A stretch of 61,505 bases of DNA. Source: an uncultured Lachnospiraceae bacterium. Its GTDB lineage: Bacteria > Bacillota > Clostridia > Lachnospirales > Lachnospiraceae. Numbering within the stretch: position 1 is the first letter of the stretch; each line of letters starts with the position of its first letter. Made by a program: the position numbers and the translations under genes. Under the pieces are notes generated by a model. The model saw only the letters and a program-made list of their open reading frames with translations, did no database searches and had not been told where the DNA came from. The stretch is from NCBI GenBank assembly GCA_902788555.1, contig CADAKQ010000014.1, positions 1-61,505 of the forward strand, written 5' to 3'. Positions 32,998 to 41,751 of the stretch are shown piece by piece.

Positions 32998-35697
32998 ATG
33001 GATATTAAGGATTATTTCAGAAGAAATAGGAAATGCGTTATAAGCGGTGTTACCGCAGCAGCAGTCATTGCAGGCTCATGCTTTACAGGTTCTGTATTAA
33101 GACCCGTAAACACATATAGCTATGAGCAGGAGATTGTTCTTGCAGAAAATGAAGATGAAGAAAATGAAACAGAGGTATTGACAGCCGATAAGGTTGCGGA
33201 TGAGCTTACGTCAAAATTTCAGGTTTCACAAAAGGATGTAAATAAGGACGAAACAGTTTATGCTTTCGCATCGGCAGATGGTTCGGTAAATAATATTATA
33301 GTCAGTGAATGGCTGAGAAATCCTGAGAAAAAGAGTGAGCTTACAGATAAGACCAATTTAAAGGATATAGAAAATGTAAAGGGAGATGAAGCCTTTACAC
33401 AAAATGGCGATGAAATCACATGGCAGGCAAATGGAAATGACATATATTATCAGGGTACAACCAATCAGGAGCTTCCTGTAAGTGTTAAGGTGACTTATTA
33501 TCTTGACGGAAAGGAAACCAAAGCCGAGGATATGGCAGGGGTAAGCGGAAATGTTAAGATAAGATTTGACTATACCAACAACACCGGTGTAGAAAAAGAG
33601 ATAAATGGTAAAAAGGAAAAGGTTAAGGTTCCTTTTGTAGCAATTTCAGGCTTAATACTTGATGAGAATTGTAAAAATGTTGCTGTTGAAAACGGAAGAA
33701 CAATGCCACAGGGTGCAAGTACAATAGTCATCGGTTATGGTGTTCCGGGTATTAAGGACAGTCTCGGACTTGACGGTGAGGATTTATCAGAGGAATTAAA
33801 TCTTCCTGATTATTTTGAGGTAAGTGCGGATGTTACGGATTTTAAGCTTGATATGACTATGACGGCAGTTGTATCGGCATCAGATTTTTCATTGGGCGAT
33901 GACTTTGATACTGCTGAGCTTGACAGTATGATAAGTGAAATGAGTGATGCGGGAGATGCGTTGGCAGATGGTTCAAATGAGCTTGCAGACGGAACAGCAA
34001 CCTTGCTTGAAAAGATGGGAGAATTCAAGTCAGGAGCAAATCAGGTAGCAACAGGAGCAAGTCAACTTGCAACAGGAGCAAATCAGGTGGCAACAGGAGC
34101 AAATCAGGTAGCAACGGGAGCAAACGACCTTGCAACAGGAGCGGGACAGCTTGTAACAGGAGCAAACGACCTTGCAGCAGGAGCAAGTCAGGCAGCAACG
34201 GGAGCAAGCGACCTTGCAACAGGAGCAAGTCAGGTGGCAACAGGAGCAAGCGACCTAGCAACAGGAGCAAGTCAGGTAGCAACAGGAGCAAGTGACCTAG
34301 CAACAGGAGCAGGACAGTTAAAGGATGGTGTGGATACACTTGTATCAAATACAGATTCGCTTGCAACAGGTGTTAATACAATAAATAAGAGTGCACAGTC
34401 TATAAGTCAGGGTGTAGCAACACTTGACACAGCTTTAAATACTTCTATGACGGATGAACAAAAGCAGGCAGTATATAATCAGGCTTCAGAAGCTGCCGTG
34501 AATACAGTAAATGGACAGTTTGCTGAAGGAACAGATACTTATAAAACTATATACGACAAGGCTTCAGCCTCCTTTAAGGCTGCACTTACCAATGAGACAG
34601 TAGTTAGTCAAACATCAGCACAGGTCGCAGCAGGAATTAAGGCCGATGCAAATATGGCATCTTTGCAAAGTGCACTTTATACAGCCGGTACGGTTACAGC
34701 TTACAATAATTATAAGGCTGCTTTAGCAGAAGCAGGTATTGCATCATATGATGATTTTTTAGGATATCTTGAATTGCCTGAAGGAGCAGCGATTAAGGCA
34801 GGAATAAACGCAGAGGTTGCAGGAGAGCTTAACACACTTGCAGATACGCTTGCAACCAATATTACAACGCAGGTTACATCCGGCATAGCCGAAAAGGGTG
34901 CAGATACAATAGGAAAGAGCGTTGTAGCGGCATGTCAGGAGTCGGCAGCAACAGCAGCAGGCATGGCAGCGGGTCAGGCAGCAGTGTCAGGTGCAGAGCA
35001 GACCAAGAAGCAGATAGCAGGACAGATAGAAGCAGTAGGAGATAACGGCTACAGTCTTGTATCAGGTACAAAGGCTCTTGCAGAGGGTACAGGTACTTTG
35101 GCAGGTAAGATACCTGATTTAACGGCAGGTATAAGTGCTCTTTCAGATGGAGCAAATAAGCTTGCGGAAGGTTCAACGCAGCTCTCAACAGGAACAAGTC
35201 AGCTTGCAGATGGTTCAAGTCAGCTTGCAACAGGAACAAGTCAGCTTGCGGATGGTTCAAGTCAGCTTGCAGCAGGAACAAGTCAGCTTGCAACAGGATC
35301 AAGTCAGCTTGCAGCAGGAACAAATCAGCTTGCAACAGGATCAAATCAGCTTGCAACGGGTTCAAGTCAGCTTGCAGCAGGAACAAGCCAGCTTGTGACA
35401 GGCTCAAATCAGCTTGCAACAGGTTCGAGTCAGCTTGCAGATGGAAGTGCAAAGATAGAAGACGGAGTTAAACAGCTTTCGGATGGTGCAAATAAATTAA
35501 GTGATGGAATGAATGAGTTTAACAATACTGCAATCAAAAAAATTGTTGAAGCATACAATGGAGACATAAAGGATATAGCAGGAAGGCTTCAGGCTGTAAT
35601 GGAAGCTTCATCGGAATATCAGACATTTACCGAGATAAATGATGGTGATGCAGGTATTACCAAATTTATAATTAAAACTAACGGCATATCAGAATAA
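32998..35697 (+). CDS. Secreted heptad-repeat (YhgE/Pip-like) partner of the exporter
   Basis: From ATG 32998 (AAGGA 9 nt upstream) the product is 899 residues. It has an N-terminal membrane/signal helix (about 15-38) and a beta-rich region to about 300. A first array of heptads follows with the pattern GAxQVATGAxDLATGA (about residues 345-442), a helical middle, a second array SxQLATGTSQLADGS (about 715-820), and a C-terminal helical end. This alternating xLaxGa pattern is the rod-like coiled domain of YhgE/X-tail proteins that extend from the membrane with MMPL exporters. No C-terminal membrane domain is present, unlike classical YhgE. It probably spans the wall and guides exported cargo. 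Confidence 0.8.
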   Translation: MDIKDYFRRNRKCVISGVTAAAVIAGSCFTGSVLRPVNTYSYEQEIVLAENEDEENETEVLTADKVADELTSKFQVSQKDVNKDETVYAFASADGSVNNIIVSEWLRNPEKKSELTDKTNLKDIENVKGDEAFTQNGDEITWQANGNDIYYQGTTNQELPVSVKVTYYLDGKETKAEDMAGVSGNVKIRFDYTNNTGVEKEINGKKEKVKVPFVAISGLILDENCKNVAVENGRTMPQGASTIVIGYGVPGIKDSLGLDGEDLSEELNLPDYFEVSADVTDFKLDMTMTAVVSASDFSLGDDFDTAELDSMISEMSDAGDALADGSNELADGTATLLEKMGEFKSGANQVATGASQLATGANQVATGANQVATGANDLATGAGQLVTGANDLAAGASQAATGASDLATGASQVATGASDLATGASQVATGASDLATGAGQLKDGVDTLVSNTDSLATGVNTINKSAQSISQGVATLDTALNTSMTDEQKQAVYNQASEAAVNTVNGQFAEGTDTYKTIYDKASASFKAALTNETVVSQTSAQVAAGIKADANMASLQSALYTAGTVTAYNNYKAALAEAGIASYDDFLGYLELPEGAAIKAGINAEVAGELNTLADTLATNITTQVTSGIAEKGADTIGKSVVAACQESAATAAGMAAGQAAVSGAEQTKKQIAGQIEAVGDNGYSLVSGTKALAEGTGTLAGKIPDLTAGISALSDGANKLAEGSTQLSTGTSQLADGSSQLATGTSQLADGSSQLAAGTSQLATGSSQLAAGTNQLATGSNQLATGSSQLAAGTSQLVTGSNQLATGSSQLADGSAKIEDGVKQLSDGANKLSDGMNEFNNTAIKKIVEAYNGDIKDIAGRLQAVMEASSEYQTFTEINDGDAGITKFIIKTNGISE
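34032..34318 (+). repeat. Heptad-coding 21-bp repeat array 1
   Basis: About fourteen units of the type GGAGCAAGTCAGGTAGCAAC repeat in frame every 21 bp, with high identity at the DNA level as well as in the protein. Confidence 0.85.
35146..35445 (+). repeat. Heptad-coding 21-bp repeat array 2
   Basis: About fourteen units around AGTCAGCTTGCAACAGGA, alternating GCAGATGG and GCAACAGG forms, in frame with the protein repeats. The DNA similarity makes slippage or recombination likely. Confidence 0.85.
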
Positions 35698-35712
35698 TAA
35701 AATTCTTTCCCT

Positions 35713-35758
35713 GAAGGGCGTTCGTGTACACCTGGTACACGGCGCCCTTCTTTTTTTT
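35713..35758 (+). terminator. Terminator of the exporter operon
   Basis: GAAGGGCG/CGCCCTTC with an inner GTGTAC/GTACAC stem, followed by eight T. Confidence 0.93.
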
Positions 35759-35768
35759 AAAAAATTTT

Positions 35769-35808
35769 TTTACTTAAGGTTCACATAAGGTTTGCATATT
35801 ATTATAAA
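35769..35808 (+). promoter_or_regulatory. Promoter with Pho-box-like direct repeats before the polyphosphate cluster
   Basis: TTCACA (35780-35785) and TATAAA (35803-35808) are 17 bp apart. The -35 region is part of direct repeats at 11-bp spacing (TTACTTAAGG, TTCACATAAGG, TTTGCATATT). This periodicity and the TTCACA-N5-TTTGCA pattern resemble PhoP/PhoB boxes. Phosphate-starvation control is inferred, not shown. Confidence 0.5.
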
Positions 35809-35847
35809 CACAAGTTAAGAAAACAATCTGAAAAGGAGGAATGAATT

Positions 35848-36612
35848 ATGGGAAATGAAATATTTAAAAGATATGAAATAAAATACATGGTAACAAAGGC
35901 GCAAAGGATGCTTATTGAGGAAGCATTTAAGGAATATATGATACCGGATGCTTATGGCGAAAGCACAATCTGTAATATATATTATGATACGCAGGATATG
36001 AGGCTTATAAGAAATTCTCTTGAAGGTCCTGCATATAAGGAAAAATTAAGAGTAAGAAGCTACGGCCAGATTAAACCGGGAGAAAATGTATTTGTAGAGC
36101 TTAAGAAAAAATATGACGGAGTTGTATATAAGAGAAGAGTCACGATGCAGGAAAACAAGGCAAGGATTTATCTTGATAAGAATTCAAAGATAGATAATCC
36201 GGTTAATTGCGAAAGCTTTCTTGAAAATCAGATAGTAAAGGAATTGGATTATTTCAAGCAGTTTTATAAAAGCTTAAAACCGGCAGTTTATCTTTGCTAT
36301 GACAGAACAGCATATTTTTCCAGGGAGGATTCAAATTTCAGAGTAACCTTTGATAAGAACATCAGATGGAGAACGACGGATATGAAGCTTACGGAAAAGC
36401 CGGGAGGAAGAGATATCTTAGATGACGGAATGTCACTTATGGAAGTAAAGACAGCAACTGCAATACCGATGTGGTTTGTAAATATACTTAGCAAAGAAAA
36501 AATACAAAAAACATCATTTTCAAAATATGGAAGAGCATATATGCAGATGCTTGAGGATGAAAGAAACGATAATATAATCAATTATGATTTTGTAAATAGA
36601 AAGGTGGGCTAA
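35848..36612 (+). CDS. VTC-domain polyphosphate polymerase
   Basis: The 254-residue protein is a bacterial VTC domain. It has the basic tunnel residues in KRYEIKYMV, a YYDTQDMRLI strand, KLRVRSYG, FVELKKKYDG, VVYKRRV, and the late acidic MEVKT. These residues line the triphosphate tunnel that makes polyphosphate from ATP in the yeast VTC complex. It lies 2 nt before the DUF4956 gene, and the two families co-occur very widely, so polyphosphate made in the cytosol is probably handled by that membrane protein. AAAGGAGG precedes the ATG. The SPX regulatory domain of the yeast enzyme is absent. Confidence 0.9.
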   Translation: MGNEIFKRYEIKYMVTKAQRMLIEEAFKEYMIPDAYGESTICNIYYDTQDMRLIRNSLEGPAYKEKLRVRSYGQIKPGENVFVELKKKYDGVVYKRRVTMQENKARIYLDKNSKIDNPVNCESFLENQIVKELDYFKQFYKSLKPAVYLCYDRTAYFSREDSNFRVTFDKNIRWRTTDMKLTEKPGGRDILDDGMSLMEVKTATAIPMWFVNILSKEKIQKTSFSKYGRAYMQMLEDERNDNIINYDFVNRKVG

Positions 36613-36614
36613 TT

Positions 36615-37304
36615 ATGGAAACATTATTTGAAAACATGAACACATTAAATCAGGAAAGTATAACTCTTGGAGATTTTGTATTGACTGTTATAGTAGGACT
36701 TATTCTTGGGGCAGTTCTTGCAATTACATACAAGTATAAGTCAAATCCGACAAAGACCTTTGTAGGAACACTGGCAATACTTCCGGCGATAGTAAGCGTG
36801 GTAATTCTAATGGTAAGCGGAAGCCTTGGTGCGGGAGTTGCGGTGGCAGGTACATTTTCACTTGTAAGATTTCGTTCGGCTCCGGGAACAGCAAAGGAAA
36901 TCGGAGCAATCTTTATGGCAATGGCTGTAGGGCTTGCATGCGGTATGGGCTTTATGGGCGTAGCAGTTATATTTACAGCCATAATGTGTTTGGTGGTTTT
37001 GATTTACGAGAGCATAGGCTTTGGAAAGAGTAATTCATCCTTGCTTAATAAAACTATAAATATAACAGTTCCTGAGGATTTGGATTACAGTGAAATTTTT
37101 GATGAGGTATGGGAAAAATATACCGAGAAGGTTGAGATGATGAGAGTTAAAACTACCAATCTCGGAAGTCTGAATAAGCTTACCTACAATATTACACTTA
37201 AAGAAAAAAATACTGAAAAGAAGCTTATTGATGATTTAAGATGCAGAAACGGAAATCTTGAAATAAGTATGTCGGCTCAGGTAAGTGAACAGATGGAGCT
37301 GTAA
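36615..37304 (+). CDS. DUF4956 membrane protein
   Basis: The 229-residue protein has four membrane helices in its first 145 residues (about 22-42, 52-72, 85-105, 112-135), including the conserved FSLVRFRSAPGTAKEIGAIF loop. A soluble C-terminal ferredoxin-like domain follows (KINITVPEDLDYSEIF-type). DUF4956 proteins accompany VTC polymerases and CotH or carbohydrate-binding proteins. The role is unknown; a channel or exporter for polyphosphate, or a membrane anchor for the polymerase, are reasonable ideas. The gene overlaps the open frame of the next gene but ends 55 nt before its chosen start. Confidence 0.88.
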   Translation: METLFENMNTLNQESITLGDFVLTVIVGLILGAVLAITYKYKSNPTKTFVGTLAILPAIVSVVILMVSGSLGAGVAVAGTFSLVRFRSAPGTAKEIGAIFMAMAVGLACGMGFMGVAVIFTAIMCLVVLIYESIGFGKSNSSLLNKTINITVPEDLDYSEIFDEVWEKYTEKVEMMRVKTTNLGSLNKLTYNITLKEKNTEKKLIDDLRCRNGNLEISMSAQVSEQMEL

Positions 37305-37359
37305 ATTAAAAGGATTGGGAACAGATAGCAGGATAGAAAGAAAACGAGAGGTGATTGTT

Positions 37360-39468
37360 ATGAGAAAAAGATTTTTGGCAATTAGTATGGCGACAATTAT
37401 GATGCTATGCATGGCAGGCTGCGGTAAGCAGTCAGGAAATAATGATACAAAGACTACTACAAATTCTGTTGCAACGGAAAGTGACAGTGAGGGTATTGAA
37501 ACAGTTGTAAGTGAAGATGATATGTTTTCGGACAGAGACTTAGATATAAGCTACGAGGATGCTGAGGAGATTGCTTTATCTGATAAAGCATCCGAATCGG
37601 ATTCGGATGGTGTGGATATTGATGGAGATATTATAACAATTACAAAAGCAGGAAGCTATATTCTTTCAGGCAGCTTAAGTAACGGACAGATAGTTGTTGA
37701 TGTTGCTGATGATGAGAAGGTTCAGCTTGTTCTCGATGGTGCTGATATTACAAACGATGGCAGTGCTGCCATATATGTAAAGAATGCTGATAAGGTTTTT
37801 ATCACGACCACATCAAGCGAAAACAGTCTTAGTGTAACCGGCGAATTTGAAGAATCTGAGGAAGGTATAGACGGAGTTATATATGCCAAGGATGATATAA
37901 CCTTAAATGGTTCGGGAACACTTGATATAATCTGCGAGACAGGTCATGGTATTGTAGGAAAAGATGATGTAAAGATTACAAGCGGAACCTACAATATTGA
38001 GACAGCTAAGAAGGGTATAGATGCCAATGACAGCGTTAGAGTCGCAGACGGAGTTATCAATATAACAAGCGGAACAGATGGAATACATGTGGAAAATACG
38101 GATGATGATGAGCTTGGATATTTTTATGCATCAGGCGGAACCTTCAATATAGATGCCGGATATGATGGCATAGATGCATCGGGTGAGCTTTATATATATG
38201 ATGGTGAATATAATATAACCTCAGGTGGAGGAAGTGAAAACGGAACAGTTCATACCGATGCCATGATGGGCGGCTTCGAAGGAAGACAGGACTTTGGAGG
38301 AAGACAGGACTTTGGCACTCAGCAGGACTTCGGAGAACAGGGATTCGGAGGACAGGGATTCGGAGGACAGGATTTCAGTGGACCACAGAAGCCTGATGGT
38401 GAGATGCCTGAGAATATGGAAGAAGGAAGCTTCAGTGGCCGTGAAAAAAGACATGGTGGACAGCAGGGAGAAATGCAGGAAGGTATGACACCACCGGATA
38501 TGACCGGGGGAGAAATGCAGGAAGGTATGACGCCACCGGATATGACCGGGGGAGAAATGCAGGAAGGTTTGACACCACCGGATATGTATGGGGAGAATCT
38601 TGCAACAGGTGAGGACGCATATAACGGAAATGATATAATGTTTGAGGAGACAGAATATGATGCCGATGATTCTCTTGAAAATTCAACTAAGGGAATAAAG
38701 GCAGATGGTGGAATATATATCTATGGCGGCAGTTTTGATATAGATTCGGCGGATGACGGAGTTCATTCTGATAATGAGGTAATTATTGAAGGCGGAGCTT
38801 TGAAGATTGCTTCGGGAGACGACGGAGTACATGCCGACGTGACTCTTACCGTAAACGGAGGAAATATAGATATATCGGAAAGCTATGAAGGCTTAGAGGC
38901 ACATACCATAGAAATTAATAACGGCGATGTAAATCTTGTTGCATCAGATGACGGACTCAATGCAGGTGGAGATAAGGATGCTTCTTTAACCATAAATGGC
39001 GGAGTGGTTAATATATCGGCAGCAGGAGATTGTGTTGATTCAAACGGAACACTTTCGGTAAACGGAGGCGAAACATATGTAAGCGGTCCGAATAACGGTG
39101 GAAATGGTTCTATCGATTATGAGGTAAGCGGTAGTATATCAGGCGGAGTGTTTGTATCTGCAGGAGCAAGTGGGATGGCTATGAATTTTGGCTCTGACTC
39201 GGCACAATGTTCAATACTATATGAGCTTTCAAGCAATGCTTCAGGCGGTACCTTGATTACGCTTTCGGATGAAGCGGGAAATGAAATAGTAAGCTATACT
39301 CCTGATAAGGATTTTGCATCTATAGTCATAAGCACTCCGGATATTGAAAGCAACGGAACTTATATCTTAACTGTAGGAAGTGATACCTATACGATAGAGA
39401 TGTCGGGTAACATTTACGGACAAGGCACCGGGATGGGTGGCTTCGGACGAGGAGGTATGATAAATTAA
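37360..39468 (+). CDS. Carbohydrate-binding domain lipoprotein (DUF4353-like)
   Basis: Start at ATG 37360, with GAGAGGTG upstream; 702 residues. A signal peptide ends in the lipobox MLCMAGC, giving a lipidated Cys near residue 22. The body is a right-handed beta-helix-like array of short repeats (NGSGTLDI, GGTFNIDAGYDGIDASG, GGSFDIDSADDGVHSDNE) typical of this family. It is interrupted by a low-complexity insert (about 300-430) with repeated GQGFGGQ and three copies of GEMQEGMTPPDMTG. It closes the VTC/DUF4956 operon and is the usual third member. It may bind wall polysaccharide or spore-coat-like material; no catalytic motif is seen. Confidence 0.82.
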   Translation: MRKRFLAISMATIMMLCMAGCGKQSGNNDTKTTTNSVATESDSEGIETVVSEDDMFSDRDLDISYEDAEEIALSDKASESDSDGVDIDGDIITITKAGSYILSGSLSNGQIVVDVADDEKVQLVLDGADITNDGSAAIYVKNADKVFITTTSSENSLSVTGEFEESEEGIDGVIYAKDDITLNGSGTLDIICETGHGIVGKDDVKITSGTYNIETAKKGIDANDSVRVADGVINITSGTDGIHVENTDDDELGYFYASGGTFNIDAGYDGIDASGELYIYDGEYNITSGGGSENGTVHTDAMMGGFEGRQDFGGRQDFGTQQDFGEQGFGGQGFGGQDFSGPQKPDGEMPENMEEGSFSGREKRHGGQQGEMQEGMTPPDMTGGEMQEGMTPPDMTGGEMQEGLTPPDMYGENLATGEDAYNGNDIMFEETEYDADDSLENSTKGIKADGGIYIYGGSFDIDSADDGVHSDNEVIIEGGALKIASGDDGVHADVTLTVNGGNIDISESYEGLEAHTIEINNGDVNLVASDDGLNAGGDKDASLTINGGVVNISAAGDCVDSNGTLSVNGGETYVSGPNNGGNGSIDYEVSGSISGGVFVSAGASGMAMNFGSDSAQCSILYELSSNASGGTLITLSDEAGNEIVSYTPDKDFASIVISTPDIESNGTYILTVGSDTYTIEMSGNIYGQGTGMGGFGRGGMIN

Positions 39469-39553
39469 TACTTTTAATTATTTGTTGAAATAAGAAATAA
39501 TATGGGTTAAAATACAGATTATAAACAATAAATAAAACAGGGGGACTTGTGAT

Positions 39554-40093
39554 ATGGGGATTATAATTTGTATTATAGCGATAATAGCGGTAATACTGCT
39601 ATGGTGGATAGGTACCTATAACGGAATTAAAAGACTTGATATAAAGGTTAATGAAGGTCTTTCCGGTATAGATGTTGCACTGACAAAAAGGTATGATGTC
39701 CTTACCAAGATGCTTGATGTGGTAAAGGGATATCAGCGGCATGAAAAGGAAATACTTACAGAGGTTATAAAGCTGAGAAGCGGCATGACTATGCAGGAAA
39801 GAAATACTGCTAATCATCAGATGGATACTGCATTTGGCAGAATTAATATTTTAGCCGAGAATTATCCGGAGCTTAAATCCTCAAATAATTTCATACAGCT
39901 TCAAAATGCGATACTTGATACCGAGGAGCATTTACAGGCTGCAAGACGTTTGTACAATGCAAATGTAACAGCATACAATGAAAAGATAGTTACATTTCCA
40001 AACAGTGTGGTAGCGAGTTCTATGGGAGCAACCTCAAAAGAATTCTTTGAGGCAGAAGCTGTAAAAAGACAGGATGTAAAAATGGAGTTTTAG
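39554..40093 (+). CDS. lemA: LemA family protein
   Basis: The 179-residue protein has one N-terminal membrane helix (about 2-21) and a long helical domain with the conserved IKRLDIKVNEGLSGIDVALTKRYDVL-type segment and YNANVTAYNEKIVTFPNSVVA. The C-terminal KEFFEAE element is also typical. LemA proteins are membrane-anchored helical bundles; their role is uncertain, with links to envelope stress and TPM-domain partners in other bacteria. A TPM gene is in the window (12902) but far away. It is a single-gene unit between the polyphosphate cluster and the SMC cluster. Confidence 0.92.
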   Translation: MGIIICIIAIIAVILLWWIGTYNGIKRLDIKVNEGLSGIDVALTKRYDVLTKMLDVVKGYQRHEKEILTEVIKLRSGMTMQERNTANHQMDTAFGRINILAENYPELKSSNNFIQLQNAILDTEEHLQAARRLYNANVTAYNEKIVTFPNSVVASSMGATSKEFFEAEAVKRQDVKMEF

Positions 40094-40094
40094 A

Positions 40095-40140
40095 CAAGAA
40101 AAATGTGACATGGTCCTTTGACTATGTCACATTTTTCTTG
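40095..40140 (+). terminator. Terminator of lemA
   Basis: A 17-bp perfect stem (CAAGAAAAATGTGACAT with ATGTCACATTTTTCTTG) around a 12-nt loop. Its last bases form the -35 of the next promoter. Confidence 0.92.
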
Positions 40141-40166
40141 CTATATACGTTATATTGGGGTAAAAT
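40138..40166 (+). promoter_or_regulatory. Promoter of the Jet-like SMC operon
   Basis: TTGCTA and TAAAAT are spaced by exactly 17 bp, 44 nt before the JetA start, with AGGTAGGA as ribosome binding site. Confidence 0.6.
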
Positions 40167-40209
40167 ATTATTTGTGTAACTATGTTTAGCGATAGGTAGG
40201 AAAATATTA

Positions 40210-41751
40210 ATGGCTTTAAAGCATGTAATGATAAATGATATAATTGCAGAAAATAATGCACGAATGTTAAATCTAAAAAAATACTATCCTTTTTTTGTAT
40301 TAAATGAAACGACATTTTCGCAGTATAAGGATGGTAGATTTACTTTTCTTGATATGGGATATATCACCCTTGCCACGCTAAGATATTTTATAAATGAAAA
40401 TAATTTTCATGAGAGAGATATAAGCTATGAAGAATTCGAGGCTTTTATGATAGAGCTTTTGGAACGTGACTTTGAGCTTGATGCTAAGGAAGAAGAGAAG
40501 AAAGAGCTTGTCGGATATATATTTGACAAGCTGAAAAATGACGGTCGTGCTTTTGAGTTTAAGTTCTACGATCCTGAGGAAAGAAAAACAAGGATTGCGA
40601 GAGTTAAGCTTATAGACAGCAGGATTGAAAATGGTCAGGTGCTTTACACCATTACTCCGGAAGGTATCGAATTTTATCTTGATACGAAAGAGGTTAAGGA
40701 AGAGAGCAAGATAAATATATCACAGCTTCTTTTGGAGAAGATGATTACTTCCAATAATTTTAAAGGAGGTATAGATGTTGTCAAAAGAATTAATGCTGAG
40801 GTGACAAGGATTAAAGAAAAAAAAGAGCAGGTATTAAAGCTGCTCAGTATAGATATATTCGAGGGTGAAAAGGCCTATGAGGAATATATGGATACCATCG
40901 CCAGGTGGTTTAATGACGAACAAAAGCTGTTTGTGAAAAATAAGGCGCTTGTTGATAAGGCGGTAGAGAAGGCATCATATGGTATGAACTCTGAAAACGA
41001 AAGAGTGGGGAGCTCGAGGGCATTTGAGGAAATAAGCCGCCTTGAGACGGAGCTTAAGCAGACTATTTATAATCACAGTCAGCTTATAGCCCAGACCGTT
41101 GAACTTTCGCAGCTTTCGGATAATATAATAAGCCGTGCGAAGCTTCGAAAGCTAAGACCTGTATTTGATTTCGGAAAAAGCTTCAGTGATATAATAAAAA
41201 GGGACAGACCGGCGGATATGGCATATATTCTTATGCCGCTTTTTGCGCCAAGACTTGATAAGACATTTTCGATAAAATCGATTGACAATATACTTACACT
41301 TAAGTCTGAGGATGGAAGTAAGGGGGAGAAGGTCGAGAAAAAAGAGCTTGACCCTGACTTTTTATATGATGATGAGATATTGGATAAAAAAATCGGTATG
41401 AATTTCGCAAAGCTGTTTTACGAGCTTTTGGATCAGCTTGACAAGTGGAATAAGCTTACCCTTAAGGAGTATAACGGCATACTGGAAATCAAGTTTAATA
41501 AAGAGATATATGCAAACAGAGATTTATATGCTTTTTTGGTACATCTGGCGGGCAAGACCTCTTACAGTATGAAGAAAATGTGTGAGAAGCAGGAAACGTT
41601 GCTTGAGGAAATGGTTGTTACATATATGTCTGATGATGAAAAGGAACGATTTAAAAATATTGATTTCAATATCACCTTTGGAGATGAATTTGAGATAGAG
41701 GGATACGGAAGCACACTTACTGATATGACCTTTGAAAGGAGCATAAGCTAA
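40210..41751 (+). CDS. jetA: JetA-like kleisin subunit of a Wadjet/MksBEF-type SMC complex
   Basis: The 513-residue protein begins with a winged-helix region (MINDIIAENNARMLNLKKYY, RDISYEEFEAFMIELLERDF) and has a long helical middle (about 180-330). A C-terminal winged-helix-like end (FNITFGDEFEIEGYGSTL) closes it. This matches the JetA/MksF-type kleisins of type II Wadjet systems. In Wadjet, JetABC is a loop-extruding SMC complex that recognises circular plasmids, which JetD then cleaves. It overlaps jetB by 1 nt (TAATG). The name rests on architecture and on the two downstream partners. Confidence 0.8.
   Translation: MALKHVMINDIIAENNARMLNLKKYYPFFVLNETTFSQYKDGRFTFLDMGYITLATLRYFINENNFHERDISYEEFEAFMIELLERDFELDAKEEEKKELVGYIFDKLKNDGRAFEFKFYDPEERKTRIARVKLIDSRIENGQVLYTITPEGIEFYLDTKEVKEESKINISQLLLEKMITSNNFKGGIDVVKRINAEVTRIKEKKEQVLKLLSIDIFEGEKAYEEYMDTIARWFNDEQKLFVKNKALVDKAVEKASYGMNSENERVGSSRAFEEISRLETELKQTIYNHSQLIAQTVELSQLSDNIISRAKLRKLRPVFDFGKSFSDIIKRDRPADMAYILMPLFAPRLDKTFSIKSIDNILTLKSEDGSKGEKVEKKELDPDFLYDDEILDKKIGMNFAKLFYELLDQLDKWNKLTLKEYNGILEIKFNKEIYANRDLYAFLVHLAGKTSYSMKKMCEKQETLLEEMVVTYMSDDEKERFKNIDFNITFGDEFEIEGYGSTLTDMTFERSIS

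Noticed and set aside
34025-34366. Long antisense ORFs opposite the heptad arrays (also 34874-35452 minus)
   Set aside because: They are leucine/glutamine periodic shadows of the 21-bp repeats, with no ribosome sites or promoters.
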